DNA from: Pontibacillus halophilus JSM 076056 = DSM 19796
GTDB taxonomy: Bacteria > Bacillota > Bacilli > Bacillales > BH030062
Direction of reading: 5' to 3'
Assembly: GCF_000425205.1 (NCBI RefSeq)
Contig: NZ_AULI01000007.1
Coordinates: forward strand, 124,001-188,000
DNA length: 64,000 bases
Positions 16,621 to 27,368 of the stretch are shown piece after piece. Within the stretch, counting starts at the first letter, position 1, and every line of letters starts with the position of its first letter. A program made the position numbers and the translations under genes. Under the pieces are notes generated by a model. The model searched no databases, was not told the DNA's origin, and was given only the letters and a program-made list of their open reading frames with translations.

Positions 16621-16920
16621 TTATTTGCGTTTCTTCCGGTTCGATTTGTGAATGGTAATTTGTTTCTCGGGAGGTTGTTTCCGAATAAAGCGCAAGTATT
16701 TCTCCATATCTGGATGTTCCTCTAACCTTGGAATTGTGTGATAAAAGGCAGCCAACTCATCATTTGTAAACAAGGCATGGATTTGCTTGTGACAGGCCTG
16801 GCATAAATTCGCCGTAGGTCCTTCTACACCCCCGTTTTCCCTTGGCACGAGATGATGAACTGTCGTTCTAAGCGGAGAGCGTCCGCAAAGTTCACATCTT
16901 TCATCCTTCATCTTCAACAT
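16621..16920 (-). CDS. yisB: HNH endonuclease family protein YisB
   Basis: A 99-residue protein with the HNH motif: CELCG, then VHHLVPRENGG, then NLCQACHKQIHALF, so two CxxC pairs bind zinc and the His pair forms the nuclease site. The ATG at 16920 has GGAGG just upstream and overlaps the end of addA by 20 bp. Position next to addA matches B. subtilis yisB. Function is unknown; a link to AddAB DNA processing is suggested only by the overlap. Confidence 0.8.
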   Translation of the reverse strand: MLKMKDERCELCGRSPLRTTVHHLVPRENGGVEGPTANLCQACHKQIHALFTNDELAAFYHTIPRLEEHPDMEKYLRFIRKQPPEKQITIHKSNRKKRK

Positions 16921-19900
16921 TCGCCTCCATTTTCGTAAGCAACGATGCGTGGAAGAAATACAAATACGTCTCTTTAATTGGTTGTTTCCAAATTCGTTGC
17001 AGTGCTTCTGCATACAACTTAAGCTGTGTTCGATAGCGATCCTGCAGCTTCTTCTCCGTCGCATCTGTTACTGGAGTGTCGACTCGATCTGTCTTGTAAT
17101 CGAGGATGACCCATCCATCTTCTTCAGGAATAATCGTATCGATAACCCCTTGGATAAACACTTTCTCTTCCGTGTCATCCTTCCAATCTGCGTACACTTC
17201 ATTGGCTGGAAGAACGAGTGTAAAGGGAACCTCACGATAAAGCGTATCTGCTGCAATCATTTTTCTACCGATTTCACTCACATAGAAGGCTTCAATCGCT
17301 TCTGTTTGAACGACTTCTGATTCTTCGTACGTGAGCAATTCGTTATGAACCATCTCGCTTACCTTCTCTTCAATTTCAAACGCTGCAAGAGCGCGGTCAA
17401 AAGGCAAGTGTTGCATGACGGTATGCATTGCCGTACCTATTTCTGCACCAGTCAATTCTTTGCTCTCTTGCATAAAGCGAGGACGGTCAACGATTGGGCG
17501 CTTGACGTTCTGAATCAAGGATTGGCCACTATTCTCATCCTGCAGCTCTCGTTGTCGTTTCAACTCCGTCACAGATTGCTTGGCACGATGAGATACCGCA
17601 TCTTGATGTTCATATTGGAACGAAAGACGACGATCCACATCATCATTTAGTTCTTGTTCTTCAAGTGGCTCCCAATTACGTATGGCATATTCAAGCGCCT
17701 CGCTTTCCTCTTCTTCCACAACATCAGGATTTGTATACACACTTCCATGCACAAGGGATACTTTCCATTTCGATTCATCACGATAAATAGCGTCTGGAAC
17801 AAGCTCAACGTTCACATCTCCCCGTAAGTCCATCGCTCCCTCATGACGAATAAGAGATGGGCCTACCCAGTCAAGATAGGTCTTCGCTTCAAGTCGATAT
17901 TGAGCAGGCAATACCCAGTCTTTATGACTGACCCACTCCCGCCATTTCTCAAGGCGTTGCTCTAGCGATTTGACGTTCCCGACCATGACAAGCTTTTCCT
18001 TCGCACGAGTGAGCGCTACATACAATACACGCATCTCCTCAGCCAACAATTCCCGTTGCTTCTCACGCTTTAATGCATGATAGACAAGAGTTGGATACAT
18101 AATCCTCTTCTCAGGATCAATAAACTTACTTCCAAAGCCTAAATCCTTATGCAACAAGTACTTCTGCCTTAAGTCACTCGTATTAAACTCTTTATCCATG
18201 GCCCCGACAAGAACAGCTGGAAACTCAAGACCTTTACTCTTGTGAATGGTCATGATCCGCACAACGTCCTCTTGTTCGCCGAGTGCCCGTGCAGCTCCTA
18301 AGTCCTCTCCCCGCTCTTCAATGCGTTCAATGAAGCGCAAGAAACGGAATAAACCGCGGAAGGTCGTTGCTTCATACGTTCTGGCACGGTCATACAAGGC
18401 ACGAAGATTCGCTTGTCGCTGTCGGCCACCTGGTATCCCACCAACGAAATCATAATAGCCCGTCTCACGGTAAATTCCCCAAATGAGTTCAGATAATGAG
18501 CCTTGGCGCGCACGCTTTCGAAAGCTGTTGAGTCTCGTTAAGAAGTCGTCTACTTTCTGAATCAGTTCTTTGCTGTCCCCAACACGTCGATATTGCTTCA
18601 ACGCCTCGTAATATGTCCCCTTCTTATCCGCCAAGCGAACGCTTGTGAGCTCATCCTCATTTAATCCTACAATTGGGGAGCGAAGGACTGAGGCGAGCGG
18701 AATATCTTGTCTTGGGTTATCAACGACTTTCAGCAGACTTATCATAATTTGAATCTCAATGGCTTCGAAATAACCGGTAGATAGCTCAGCATATACTGGA
18801 ATCCCCTGTTGCTTCAACTCTTCAATAATGGTAGGCGCCCACGTCATAGAACGCATGAGAATCACGATGTCACGATATTGAATAGGGCGCATCGCTCCTG
18901 TTGCCTTATCTACGACTTGGAGGGCAGGTTGGTCACCATGTCCGAGCCACGTTTTAATCTTGTCTGCATAGGCACGCGCCTCGAGCTGCGCCTTCTCGAG
19001 GTCTTGGAAGTTCTCTCCTTCTGCATCTTGCTCTGCTTCTTCATTCGCTTCCCGGTCAATAATCAATAGCTCAGCATCTGCATCACTCGACACAAGCTCA
19101 TCGTAGATCTTATTGCTATAAATCAGTTCTGCATCTTGTTCATAGTTCATCTCTCCGACTTCTTCATCGAGAATCTGGCGGAAGATATAGTTTGTACCAT
19201 GAAGAACTTCTTTACGACTTCTAAAGTTCCGAGCGAGGTCGATGCGCTTCGCTGGATGCGTCTCTTCTTTAAATTCTTTGTACTTGTTCATAAAGAGGGT
19301 CGGTTCCGCATGACGGAAACGATAAATACTTTGCTTTACATCTCCAACCATGAACAGATTCGCTGCGTCCTCCCCATCCGTTAGTAAACGCAAGATCGTT
19401 TCTTGTACAAGATTCGTATCTTGATATTCATCCACTAATAATTCAGTGAACTGCTCCCGGTACAAATAAGCCACTTCTGACGGAATGAAGGCATCCTCTG
19501 TTGAGGAGTCACCCAACAAGATTTGAAGGCAATAATGCTCTAAGTCTGCGAAGTCGACAATCGCACGTTCTTTCTTCTTCTGTTGGAAACGTGTGCGGAA
19601 TTCTTTAACGAGCACCATGAGCTGGTCGACAACCGGGCTCAAGCGGTTCATATCTTGCAAATGAGCATCCAAAGAACGAGTAAACCAGTCTTCCTTCAAG
19701 CTATTCCAACGTTTCTTATAGCGGTCTCGTAGCTTCTTCACCCGTTCTTTCTTGTCCTCTGAACACTCAACCTTCTTCCCAGATAGCTTCTGGAAACTAC
19801 CGGATTGTTGCATATAATTCTGGAGCTCGCTCCAAGACTGATCGAGCAGCCCTAATGCCTCTGCCATCTTAAGGCGGTCGTCATCGATTGCCTCGGCATA

Positions 19901-20644
19901 GTGATAAGGTCCATCACTTTCTCTGGTGAGCTGAAGCGCTTGCTCTGTTTCTTGCATCATTGCCTCCAGCTGACCCCGGACATCACGCTTAAGGATGGGA
20001 AGCCAGGACAGTCCCTCTTCTCCTTGATCAGGTGATACTTCATACATACGCTTGACGCCTTCCATCCACGTATCTGGATTTGGATTCTGCATCGCGAAAT
20101 CATACACATCAAGCATCAGTTGCTCCACTTCCACATCACTACGGTCACTCGAGAAGCGGTCAACTACTTCAAAGAAACGATCTCGCTCCTCCCCTTCTTT
20201 CCCATACCACTCTTCAAACAAATCTTCGACTATTTCTTGGCGTAGAAGGTCCGCTTCAATCGTATCCGCAATCCGAAAGCCAGGATCTAAATCAAGCATA
20301 TAGGCATAGCTTCTCACTACATCAAGACAGAAGGAGTGAAGCGTTGAAATCGATGCGCGCTGCAACAGCGACAATTGTTTCCTAAGGTGAGTGGAATCTG
20401 GATATTGAACGAGTGCTTCCTCTAACGCTTCTGCCACACGGTTACGCATCTCCTGGGCAGCTGCATTCGTAAACGTTACAACGAGTAACGTATCAATATC
20501 TGTTGGGTTGTCTTGATTTAATAACTTCTGAATGATTCGTTCAACAAGAACGGCTGTCTTCCCTGAGCCTGCGGCAGCAGCAACGAGCATATCCGTCCCG
20601 CTCGTGTAAATGGCTTCTTCTTGTTCAGGTGTCCATTGTGGCAT
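16901..20644 (-). CDS. addA: ATP-dependent helicase/nuclease subunit AddA
   Basis: A 1247-residue subunit of the AddAB complex, the RecBCD counterpart that resects double-strand breaks up to Chi. The N terminus has UvrD-type helicase motifs (Walker A AAAAGSGKTAVL near residue 20, LLVDEYQDTN, VGDVKQSIYRFR). The C terminus carries the nuclease motif (VIDTIIPEEDGWVILDYKTD). Its ATG directly meets the addB stop, so addB-addA-yisB form one operon. Length matches the family. Confidence 0.95.
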   Translation of the reverse strand: MPQWTPEQEEAIYTSGTDMLVAAAAGSGKTAVLVERIIQKLLNQDNPTDIDTLLVVTFTNAAAQEMRNRVAEALEEALVQYPDSTHLRKQLSLLQRASISTLHSFCLDVVRSYAYMLDLDPGFRIADTIEADLLRQEIVEDLFEEWYGKEGEERDRFFEVVDRFSSDRSDVEVEQLMLDVYDFAMQNPNPDTWMEGVKRMYEVSPDQGEEGLSWLPILKRDVRGQLEAMMQETEQALQLTRESDGPYHYAEAIDDDRLKMAEALGLLDQSWSELQNYMQQSGSFQKLSGKKVECSEDKKERVKKLRDRYKKRWNSLKEDWFTRSLDAHLQDMNRLSPVVDQLMVLVKEFRTRFQQKKKERAIVDFADLEHYCLQILLGDSSTEDAFIPSEVAYLYREQFTELLVDEYQDTNLVQETILRLLTDGEDAANLFMVGDVKQSIYRFRHAEPTLFMNKYKEFKEETHPAKRIDLARNFRSRKEVLHGTNYIFRQILDEEVGEMNYEQDAELIYSNKIYDELVSSDADAELLIIDREANEEAEQDAEGENFQDLEKAQLEARAYADKIKTWLGHGDQPALQVVDKATGAMRPIQYRDIVILMRSMTWAPTIIEELKQQGIPVYAELSTGYFEAIEIQIMISLLKVVDNPRQDIPLASVLRSPIVGLNEDELTSVRLADKKGTYYEALKQYRRVGDSKELIQKVDDFLTRLNSFRKRARQGSLSELIWGIYRETGYYDFVGGIPGGRQRQANLRALYDRARTYEATTFRGLFRFLRFIERIEERGEDLGAARALGEQEDVVRIMTIHKSKGLEFPAVLVGAMDKEFNTSDLRQKYLLHKDLGFGSKFIDPEKRIMYPTLVYHALKREKQRELLAEEMRVLYVALTRAKEKLVMVGNVKSLEQRLEKWREWVSHKDWVLPAQYRLEAKTYLDWVGPSLIRHEGAMDLRGDVNVELVPDAIYRDESKWKVSLVHGSVYTNPDVVEEEESEALEYAIRNWEPLEEQELNDDVDRRLSFQYEHQDAVSHRAKQSVTELKRQRELQDENSGQSLIQNVKRPIVDRPRFMQESKELTGAEIGTAMHTVMQHLPFDRALAAFEIEEKVSEMVHNELLTYEESEVVQTEAIEAFYVSEIGRKMIAADTLYREVPFTLVLPANEVYADWKDDTEEKVFIQGVIDTIIPEEDGWVILDYKTDRVDTPVTDATEKKLQDRYRTQLKLYAEALQRIWKQPIKETYLYFFHASLLTKMEANVEDEG

Positions 20645-23600
20645 TATTCTTCCTCCTTCCGCACAATCGTTTCAATGATTTCATCATCCTTCATCGGCTT
20701 CAGCGTGCGGTAGTTGTTTTCTTCTAACGTCGGGTCAAATTGGCAGACCGATTTGAATGGACAGTGTGTGCAAGCCACTTGTTGGTCTTTCTGATAAGGA
20801 TTTAAGTTTACTTCACCTTCTGTAATGGAACGACCCGCCTGACCCATTAAGTCACGAACGTATCCTTGCAGTTCTTGAAACGCGACTTGCTCTGCGGTAT
20901 GAGAACCTTTACGGAATCCACCGGCCTTCTTGAGTCCTGCCGGGACAATTTGACTCACGCCGCTCTCAAGGTTCGTATCCATCATCTTCACAATATCCTC
21001 ATCTTCAACGAGCAAGCCTTGCATCTTAAACTTCTTGAAGATTTCCTCTTCAATATCGGCATCCTTCAACAAGGCATTCTCAGAAAGTATTGGATTGTGG
21101 ACGTGGAAGTAAAGCACACCTGCAGGAGAAGCTTCTGCACCAAGCCACGTTTCCGCTTTCGATAAGACTACATCTAAATAGGCAAGCATTTGAAGCGCAA
21201 GACCATAATAGACTTCCACAAGGTCAAGTCCCTTCGCGCTCGATTTATAGTCAATGATTCGAAGCAACAACCCCTCATCACCAAGGGCACGGTCAACACG
21301 GTCAATCCGACCCCGAAGCTGCAATTCATACCCGTTCCCTAAGTCTAAGTTTAGTGGCGGAATCTTCTCATCTGGTCCGAATCCTAACTCCAATCCTACA
21401 GGAGCAAACTGGCTTCGTTTCGCTTGTTCACTCAGCATATGTGCTGCACGAGCGACAACGCTCTGAAGCTTCTGTTGAATGTATTGATATCGATTCGAGC
21501 TGTGTAGAATTTGGTGTTGCAGAATAGGTGAAAGTTCATGTACCGCTCGTTCTGCATACTGGTCAGTATCATGCTTCGTGATGGCGTTCCAATCCTTCCC
21601 TTCCACTTGGATCCATTCGGTAATTTGCTTTAATGCCTCATGGAACAACACCCCAATATCCGGAGCATCAAGCTTATAGACCGACCGCTCTTGTAACCCT
21701 AGACCGTAACGGGCGAAATGTTGGTATGAGCAACGGTAATAGGTTTCAAGACGCGACACACTCGCTCGTACATGTTGCTGATTGTGGAGCTGCTTCGCTG
21801 TGTCTTTGCGTAAATTCTCAGGCGTATTCTCATAGAATAGGCTCAGCAAGACACGTTTCGTGTCTTCTACATTCTCATCCTTCTTCATATACCAATGAAG
21901 TACGTCCCACCAAATATCGTCCATCGGATAGCCACGTAAATACCGAGACAGCTGAGCAGATAACGTGGAACGCGTCTTCTCAGGCGTGGTAATAAACCGC
22001 TCTGTTTCCTCGTGTTCATCAGAATCCTGCAGCAGCAACTTCTCTTCGATAGATGGGAACATTTCAAGCACACGCTTCACCATTGGCGCCGGTGTCTTCG
22101 ACTTTCCTTCCTCATTACTAAGGGGGTAGCTGACCCATAAATAGTCAGCTGCCGCAGTAAAGGCGAGATAGACGTAGAAATGATCATCGAGTAGTTGTCG
22201 CTTACTGCTATCAGCAAGAGCGAGCCCGCTTTCTGATAATAACTCCCGCTCACGTTCTGAAATAACTCCTTCTGATTGAGGCTTCATCGGCCACATACCT
22301 TCATTTACACCGAGCAGGAACGCACATTTAATCCCCGTAATTCTTGAACGGTCGACATTCCCAACAATAATATGATCCATGCTAGGGGGAACATGGGCGA
22401 AGTTTAACGAATCAAATCCTGATTCCATTGTCGTTCGATAAACGTTCATAGATAATGCCTCTTCGCCAACCATTTCAACCATTTCATCCATGAGACCAAT
22501 CACTGAATCCCACACTTGCTCTTGCTCTCTGGAACGTTCGATTTCACCTTGCTCATCGAACTCATCTCTCCATTGATCAAGCTTTCTTGGAACACCGAGC
22601 TGTTCAAGCCAAGTAAATAGGACGACCGTACGCTCACGTACTGTACGTGCTTCTCGGAATTTCGTATCCAATGGTTCAAGCGCATCCACTACCTGCTGGC
22701 GTAGGCGATTCATCCGTTCTTCCTTTCGTTTCTCCTCATCTGTCTGAGAAGCCTGATCAAATCCACGGAACCGCTTAAAATGCCAACGCTGGTCTGATAA
22801 CCATCTCGATTTCGTACGGATACCGTATTCAAGCACATAGTTCTCAAGCTCATCAATCGCTTCTTGTGTGAGTGGGTGTTCATCATCCGTAGCTGGAATG
22901 AAGTCGGTCTTTAATAATCGGAATAACGCATCGTAGCGCCAGTTTCCTTCAATGACTTCTAAAGCTGACCGCAGCAATTCAATTAATGGGTGGTTGAGCA
23001 TAGTCCGTTTCTCATCGACGAACACAGGAATTCGATAATCCCGGAATACCGTCTGAATCAAGTCGTGATACACCTCAGGCTCGCGAATTAAGATGGCCAT
23101 ATCCTGATACCGATAGCCATGGTCCCGAACGAGCCCGACAATCTCCTGTGCAACCCCTTCAACTTCCGCACGCGGATTTACAGCTTGCGCCACCGTTAAA
23201 GGAACCTCTCCTTGATAAGGAGGGGCTGGCCGTGCATTAAAATAATGCTCCAAATGCTGAAGGCCCGATAAGTAGTGGAAGCGTCCAAATTCTCCGTCCA
23301 AATACTTAATCTCTGAAACGCCAATCCCTACTTCCTGACCCGTCTGCTCAATCACCTGATACGTGTGGCCAGTTTGATAGAACAAGTCTAGTTCATCAAT
23401 GTCACCATAACGAGGTCGGTCGAGCGTCAACGTAACCGACGTTCGTGTCGCCTTCTTCATTAGCGCTTGGATGACCATCAGTTCTTGTGGAGTAAAACGG
23501 TGGAAGCCGTCTAAATAAATTTCTGCGCCATCAAGGAAGCTCGCCTTCTCAAGCTGGTCGATTAACAATTGAAGCATGTCTTCATTGTCTATGTATTGTC

Positions 23601-24138
23601 CGCTCATCGCCTCTGTCATGTGCTCGTAGATATACAGCATGTCTTCAAGCTTATGTTGGAGCGTCTGTTCTCCTGGATGCTTATGCTGGAAGCGGTCCAT
23701 ATTCGTCAGTTGTTCCTGTAGTAGAGTAGGCGTGACACGGTAGCGCTTAAATTCCGTCATCATCGTCTCCAACTGCTCCATAAATCCTTGCTTCTCAATC
23801 GCCTTTTGGAACACATTCCAATCTGACTTTCGCTCTTCCGCAATTTTACGAAGCATCATCTGAACTCCTGTAGAGCTAAGCATCTTCTTCGTACCGCCAC
23901 CAACCTCCTGAAAGACACGCCAGGCGAGTCGGGAGAAGCTAAGAACTTGGGCTCTGATACTCCCTTCCACTTCCCCGTCTTTAAGAAGGGCATACTCCTG
24001 CTGGAATGTCATTTGGTCAGGAACAATGTATAGAATAGGTGGACCATCCGGGCGCGCTTTCAACTCTTCACGAATCTCATGTAGAACATGAGTACTCTTC
24101 CCAGACCCCGCACGGCCTAATAAAAATCGAATTGACAT
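20644..24138 (-). CDS. addB: ATP-dependent helicase/nuclease subunit AddB
   Basis: A 1164-residue partner of AddA. It has a Walker A motif (GRAGSGKSTH, residues 8-17), an inactivated helicase-like body that recognises Chi, and a C-terminal nuclease domain (GRIDRVD with IIDYKSS). Cysteines in CTHCPFKSVC near the C terminus, with one upstream Cys (YYRCSYQHF), hold the 4Fe-4S cluster of the nuclease. First gene of the addBA operon, divergent from an MFS gene. Confidence 0.95.
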   Translation of the reverse strand: MSIRFLLGRAGSGKSTHVLHEIREELKARPDGPPILYIVPDQMTFQQEYALLKDGEVEGSIRAQVLSFSRLAWRVFQEVGGGTKKMLSSTGVQMMLRKIAEERKSDWNVFQKAIEKQGFMEQLETMMTEFKRYRVTPTLLQEQLTNMDRFQHKHPGEQTLQHKLEDMLYIYEHMTEAMSGQYIDNEDMLQLLIDQLEKASFLDGAEIYLDGFHRFTPQELMVIQALMKKATRTSVTLTLDRPRYGDIDELDLFYQTGHTYQVIEQTGQEVGIGVSEIKYLDGEFGRFHYLSGLQHLEHYFNARPAPPYQGEVPLTVAQAVNPRAEVEGVAQEIVGLVRDHGYRYQDMAILIREPEVYHDLIQTVFRDYRIPVFVDEKRTMLNHPLIELLRSALEVIEGNWRYDALFRLLKTDFIPATDDEHPLTQEAIDELENYVLEYGIRTKSRWLSDQRWHFKRFRGFDQASQTDEEKRKEERMNRLRQQVVDALEPLDTKFREARTVRERTVVLFTWLEQLGVPRKLDQWRDEFDEQGEIERSREQEQVWDSVIGLMDEMVEMVGEEALSMNVYRTTMESGFDSLNFAHVPPSMDHIIVGNVDRSRITGIKCAFLLGVNEGMWPMKPQSEGVISERERELLSESGLALADSSKRQLLDDHFYVYLAFTAAADYLWVSYPLSNEEGKSKTPAPMVKRVLEMFPSIEEKLLLQDSDEHEETERFITTPEKTRSTLSAQLSRYLRGYPMDDIWWDVLHWYMKKDENVEDTKRVLLSLFYENTPENLRKDTAKQLHNQQHVRASVSRLETYYRCSYQHFARYGLGLQERSVYKLDAPDIGVLFHEALKQITEWIQVEGKDWNAITKHDTDQYAERAVHELSPILQHQILHSSNRYQYIQQKLQSVVARAAHMLSEQAKRSQFAPVGLELGFGPDEKIPPLNLDLGNGYELQLRGRIDRVDRALGDEGLLLRIIDYKSSAKGLDLVEVYYGLALQMLAYLDVVLSKAETWLGAEASPAGVLYFHVHNPILSENALLKDADIEEEIFKKFKMQGLLVEDEDIVKMMDTNLESGVSQIVPAGLKKAGGFRKGSHTAEQVAFQELQGYVRDLMGQAGRSITEGEVNLNPYQKDQQVACTHCPFKSVCQFDPTLEENNYRTLKPMKDDEIIETIVRKEEE

Positions 24139-24211
24139 GTCTCCCCCTACCTTTCACCAAATCTTGAATTTCGGCATACGATATGACACGTGCCCATAAG
24201 GAGGAGTCGTT

Positions 24212-25369
24212 ATGAATCGCTCACACCTTGCCGCCTGTGCCTTAATCGTGACCGGTATTTTCATTGCTAGTAATTTATATTTAATGATTCCTCACGTTGA
24301 TTATTTATCAGAAACCTACAATGTGACGAAGACGACAGCTTCACTTGCCAGTTCTTTGTTCATCTTCCCTTATGCCATCGGTCTCTTTTGTTTCGGTCTG
24401 CTTGCTGACCGTTTGCCTCACCGACTGATCCTGTTAACAGGAATTCTTGGCCTTGTCTGCCTGACCTTCGTAATCGGAACTGTAGATAACTTTGGACTAT
24501 TTCTCCTACTTCGCGTTCTACAAGGGTTACTAGCAGCCTGCTTTGCCCCTACCAGCTTTGCGTACACGTTCCTCCATTATGATGGGAAAGAGCAAGCCTT
24601 TGTGATTGCCATTATTAACACTGGATTTCTCTTCGCAGGGATCTTTGGTCAGATGTACGCGGATGCTGTATTTACGTGGTTTAATTTCAGTGCCATCTTT
24701 TACGGGTGTAGCCTTTGCTATCTTCTATGCTGGATTGGTCTTGCTTCATCCTTGGCTAAACCACGTGACGCGTCTGTTACAAAGCCAGTTCCAATCCGTT
24801 CTATTGTATCATTTTTTCGCTTTTCACCCTTACAGAAGCTGTACGTTACAGCCTTCTTTTTGCTCTTAACTGTCATTGCCTTTTACGGAAGTCTCGAGCT
24901 CTATCTTTCCACGCATCCATCCTTCCTTCCCTATTCCTTGCAAACGTTCCGTCTCATTGGATTGCTTGGGATTATTCCTTCATTCTTTGCCGGTCCACTC
25001 GTAGAGAAATGGGGGGCACGACCGTTACTTGTGAGCATGCTCCTGCTCATGTCAGTTGGCTTCCTCTTGCCGTCGATTGCCTTTCATCCATGGACATTGC
25101 TCCTTGCCTCTATTGCAATGATTGCTTCCACGTCACTCACGATTCCAATGGTCATTATGTTAATTGGCTTCTACGGAAACCGTGCTAGAGCGACCGCCAT
25201 TTCTATGTACTCCTTTATCTTACTCACCGGAGCGAGTGCAGGAAGTATCTTAGCTACCTTCATTCCTGTTCAAGGAGTGATTGGTGCAGCACTCATTGGA
25301 TTTGTATTTCTCGCCATTACCATCCAAGGGCTGAAGATTCATCAATCTCCGCTAACTATCCAATCATAA
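24212..25369 (+). CDS. MFS transporter
   Basis: A 385-residue, twelve-segment transporter of the major facilitator superfamily. The loop between segments 2 and 3 reads FGLLADRLPHR, the usual G-x-x-x-D-R signature. The start follows AAGGAGGAGTCGTT. It is close to drug-efflux MFS proteins of bacilli, but the substrate cannot be told. It is a single gene, divergent from addB. About 175 bp follow before the signal peptidase gene; they hold that gene's terminator and nothing else seen. Confidence 0.82.
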   Translation: MNRSHLAACALIVTGIFIASNLYLMIPHVDYLSETYNVTKTTASLASSLFIFPYAIGLFCFGLLADRLPHRLILLTGILGLVCLTFVIGTVDNFGLFLLLRVLQGLLAACFAPTSFAYTFLHYDGKEQAFVIAIINTGFLFAGIFGQMYADAVFTWFNFSAIFYGCSLCYLLCWIGLASSLAKPRDASVTKPVPIRSIVSFFRFSPLQKLYVTAFFLLLTVIAFYGSLELYLSTHPSFLPYSLQTFRLIGLLGIIPSFFAGPLVEKWGARPLLVSMLLLMSVGFLLPSIAFHPWTLLLASIAMIASTSLTIPMVIMLIGFYGNRARATAISMYSFILLTGASAGSILATFIPVQGVIGAALIGFVFLAITIQGLKIHQSPLTIQS

Positions 25370-25482
25370 TGCGCGTTAACAGCACCACTCCTGTTGTAGA
25401 AGTCACTTAAACTAGTCAGGTGGCGAGAGGAGATACTTGCCTCTTGCCTCTAGTTTCATGAACTCTTCCTTATGAATATCAT

Positions 25483-25520
25483 AAAAAAACGAGTACAAAA
25501 TCATTTCGATTTCATACTCG
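25483..25520 (-). terminator. Terminator of the signal peptidase gene
   Basis: CGAGTATGAAATC pairs fully with GATTTTGTACTCG (two G-T pairs) and is followed by seven T on the minus strand. Confidence 0.85.
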
Positions 25521-25545
25521 ATTCCTTATAGACGATACGTGGTCT

Positions 25546-26091
25546 TTATAAGAATGATAGCGAGACCTGGGAGATTGGCCAGTAACGAACATCCACCTTG
25601 CCGACGATGCTATCAATTGGCACAAATCCAAAGTAACGACTGTCTAAGCTTTCGGCCCGGTTATCGCCAAGAACGAACATAGAGCCATCCGGTACCGTCT
25701 TTTCTCCAGTCACTTCCGTCAACGTGAAGTCTTGCGTAAGGGCTTCTCCATTCTCTGGACGAAATGGGTCGAGATAATCCTCATTCACCGCTTGTCCATT
25801 TAAGTAGAGCGTATCTTCTCGATATTCAATCGTATCACCAGGTAACCCAATGACACGCTTCACATAATCCTCTTGCTCATTGTAATGAAAGACGACAACG
25901 TCCAAATGATTCACATCGTTCCAATCGTAGATAACCTTATTGACCATGAGTAAATTTCCATCGTAGAGCGTCGGCTCCATCGACTTCCCATCCACTACGT
26001 AACTGGCAAACAAATAGGAACGGAACAAGAGCGCAAAGACTAACGCAAATAAAACCGTCCGCATAAATCTCATCGATTTTTTCCAGGTCAT
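25546..26091 (-). CDS. lepB: Signal peptidase I
   Basis: A 181-residue type I signal peptidase of the short Gram-positive class (SipS/SipV-like). One N-terminal membrane anchor (VLFALVFALLFRSYLFASY) precedes the catalytic Ser37 (DGKSMEPTL) and Lys78 (DYVKRVIGLPGD); the GDNRAESLDSRYFG box closes the active site. The start at 26091 has GGAGGAG upstream. In B. subtilis sipV lies beside yhjE, as here. It cleaves signal peptides on the outer face of the membrane. Confidence 0.93.
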   Translation of the reverse strand: MTWKKSMRFMRTVLFALVFALLFRSYLFASYVVDGKSMEPTLYDGNLLMVNKVIYDWNDVNHLDVVVFHYNEQEDYVKRVIGLPGDTIEYREDTLYLNGQAVNEDYLDPFRPENGEALTQDFTLTEVTGEKTVPDGSMFVLGDNRAESLDSRYFGFVPIDSIVGKVDVRYWPISQVSLSFL

Positions 26092-26145
26092 GGTTTTCTC
26101 CTCCGTATGAAGTTCTACCACCATTTTACCCAGATTCGAGAGACC

Positions 26146-26793
26146 TTAATCCCTTACGTGCTCTCGCTCCTCTGTCCGAACCTTTAATCGTTGTTCAATG
26201 TATTTCCCAACAACCCAGAAGAGTAGAATGCAAATCCCTACAATAAGTGTACGTACAGGATGAGCCGTAAACTCCGTAATGCTATGTCCCACAAACGCAA
26301 TCGTGAAGATCATCACGGCTTTCCCCATAACCACCGCAAGCATAAACTGTTGCACACTCACCTTAGATAAACCTGCTACAACGTTAATGATAGCCGACGG
26401 AGAGAACGGGAAGCACATTAATAGGAACAGTGGGCCGAATCCATGACGTTCAAGCCAGGCTGTCACCTTTCGAACCCGCTTATGCTCACGAATAAATTTC
26501 ATAAATCGCCAATCGCCAACTCGCCGTATGAACAGGAATACAACAAATGCCCCCGCAGCCGCCCCAATCCACGAATAGAGAAAGCCAAAGAACAACCCAT
26601 AGGCAAGGGAGTTCCCAAGCACAAACGCAAATAGCGGCAGAAACGGAAGAAACGCTTCCAGAAACGGCAACAAGATACCAGGGATGGGACCTAACTGCGC
26701 ATATTGATCGAGCAAATCAAGAAAAAAATCATCCAATGTATCATTCTCAAACATTCTCTTCAAATCCTGAAACGTAAGATCTGTCAAGTTCAT
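26146..26793 (-). CDS. yhjE: TVP38/TMEM64 family membrane protein YhjE
   Basis: A 215-residue protein with about six membrane segments and the VTT-domain pattern (FGFLYSWIGAAAGAFVVFLF, then CFPFSPSAIINVVAG). The family (YhjE/YdjZ) is related to DedA proteins and may move phospholipids or ions; function is unproven. It sits upstream of the signal peptidase gene with a 54-bp gap, likely in one unit. Confidence 0.8.
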   Translation of the reverse strand: MNLTDLTFQDLKRMFENDTLDDFFLDLLDQYAQLGPIPGILLPFLEAFLPFLPLFAFVLGNSLAYGLFFGFLYSWIGAAAGAFVVFLFIRRVGDWRFMKFIREHKRVRKVTAWLERHGFGPLFLLMCFPFSPSAIINVVAGLSKVSVQQFMLAVVMGKAVMIFTIAFVGHSITEFTAHPVRTLIVGICILLFWVVGKYIEQRLKVRTEEREHVRD

Positions 26794-26981
26794 CGGCTCG
26801 TTCTCCTAACTAACAAACGGAATCTTCTCTCATTGTAATAGAAAGTATTCCCTTTGCCTATCCCATCCCACACGTCCTGTTGTACACCTTTCCAAAAGTT
26901 TCTGTTCTTTATTCGTTTGTATTCTCATAGTAATGGGGTATAATAGAACAAGTGTTCGTATATTGTTAGGAGGGAAATGAA

Positions 26982-27368
26982 ATGCAGTATCTAAATGAAG
27001 AGGAGCGGGAACTAGCGACTCGATACTTATTTCTTTCCATGGCCCTCGTTGTCATCCGCCAGGACATCCAAACCATCGAACAAGGTTCCTTCAAGCTAAA
27101 GGAGCCTTACGTAGAATTACTGCGTAAAATGGACCAAAAAGGAAAAGCCGAGCGTCGATACGTTAAAGAAGCCATGAACAAAAAGCAACTACATGTCATC
27201 TTGCTAAATAAAAGTGACTCGTTCACCTCATACCTCTTTACGGTTCGTGGGTATGAAGAAAAGCGCAACTACTTTAACCCTGCGATTAAGAAAAATGTGG
27301 AGAATATCTTCTATGAACTCATGCGGAAAGTGATGCAGCGGTACGATGGGTATACGAAGAGTGGGTAA
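26982..27368 (+). CDS. yhjD: YhjD-like protein, unknown function
   Basis: A 128-residue, mostly helical and basic soluble protein (MQYLNEEERELATRYLFLSM at the start). No membrane segment or catalytic motif is visible. Position beside yhjE matches B. subtilis yhjD, and length is similar, so I use that name with caution. A TATAAT box preceded by a weak -35 lies about 45 bp upstream. It is convergent with comK, whose stop directly abuts its own. Confidence 0.55.
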   Translation: MQYLNEEERELATRYLFLSMALVVIRQDIQTIEQGSFKLKEPYVELLRKMDQKGKAERRYVKEAMNKKQLHVILLNKSDSFTSYLFTVRGYEEKRNYFNPAIKKNVENIFYELMRKVMQRYDGYTKSG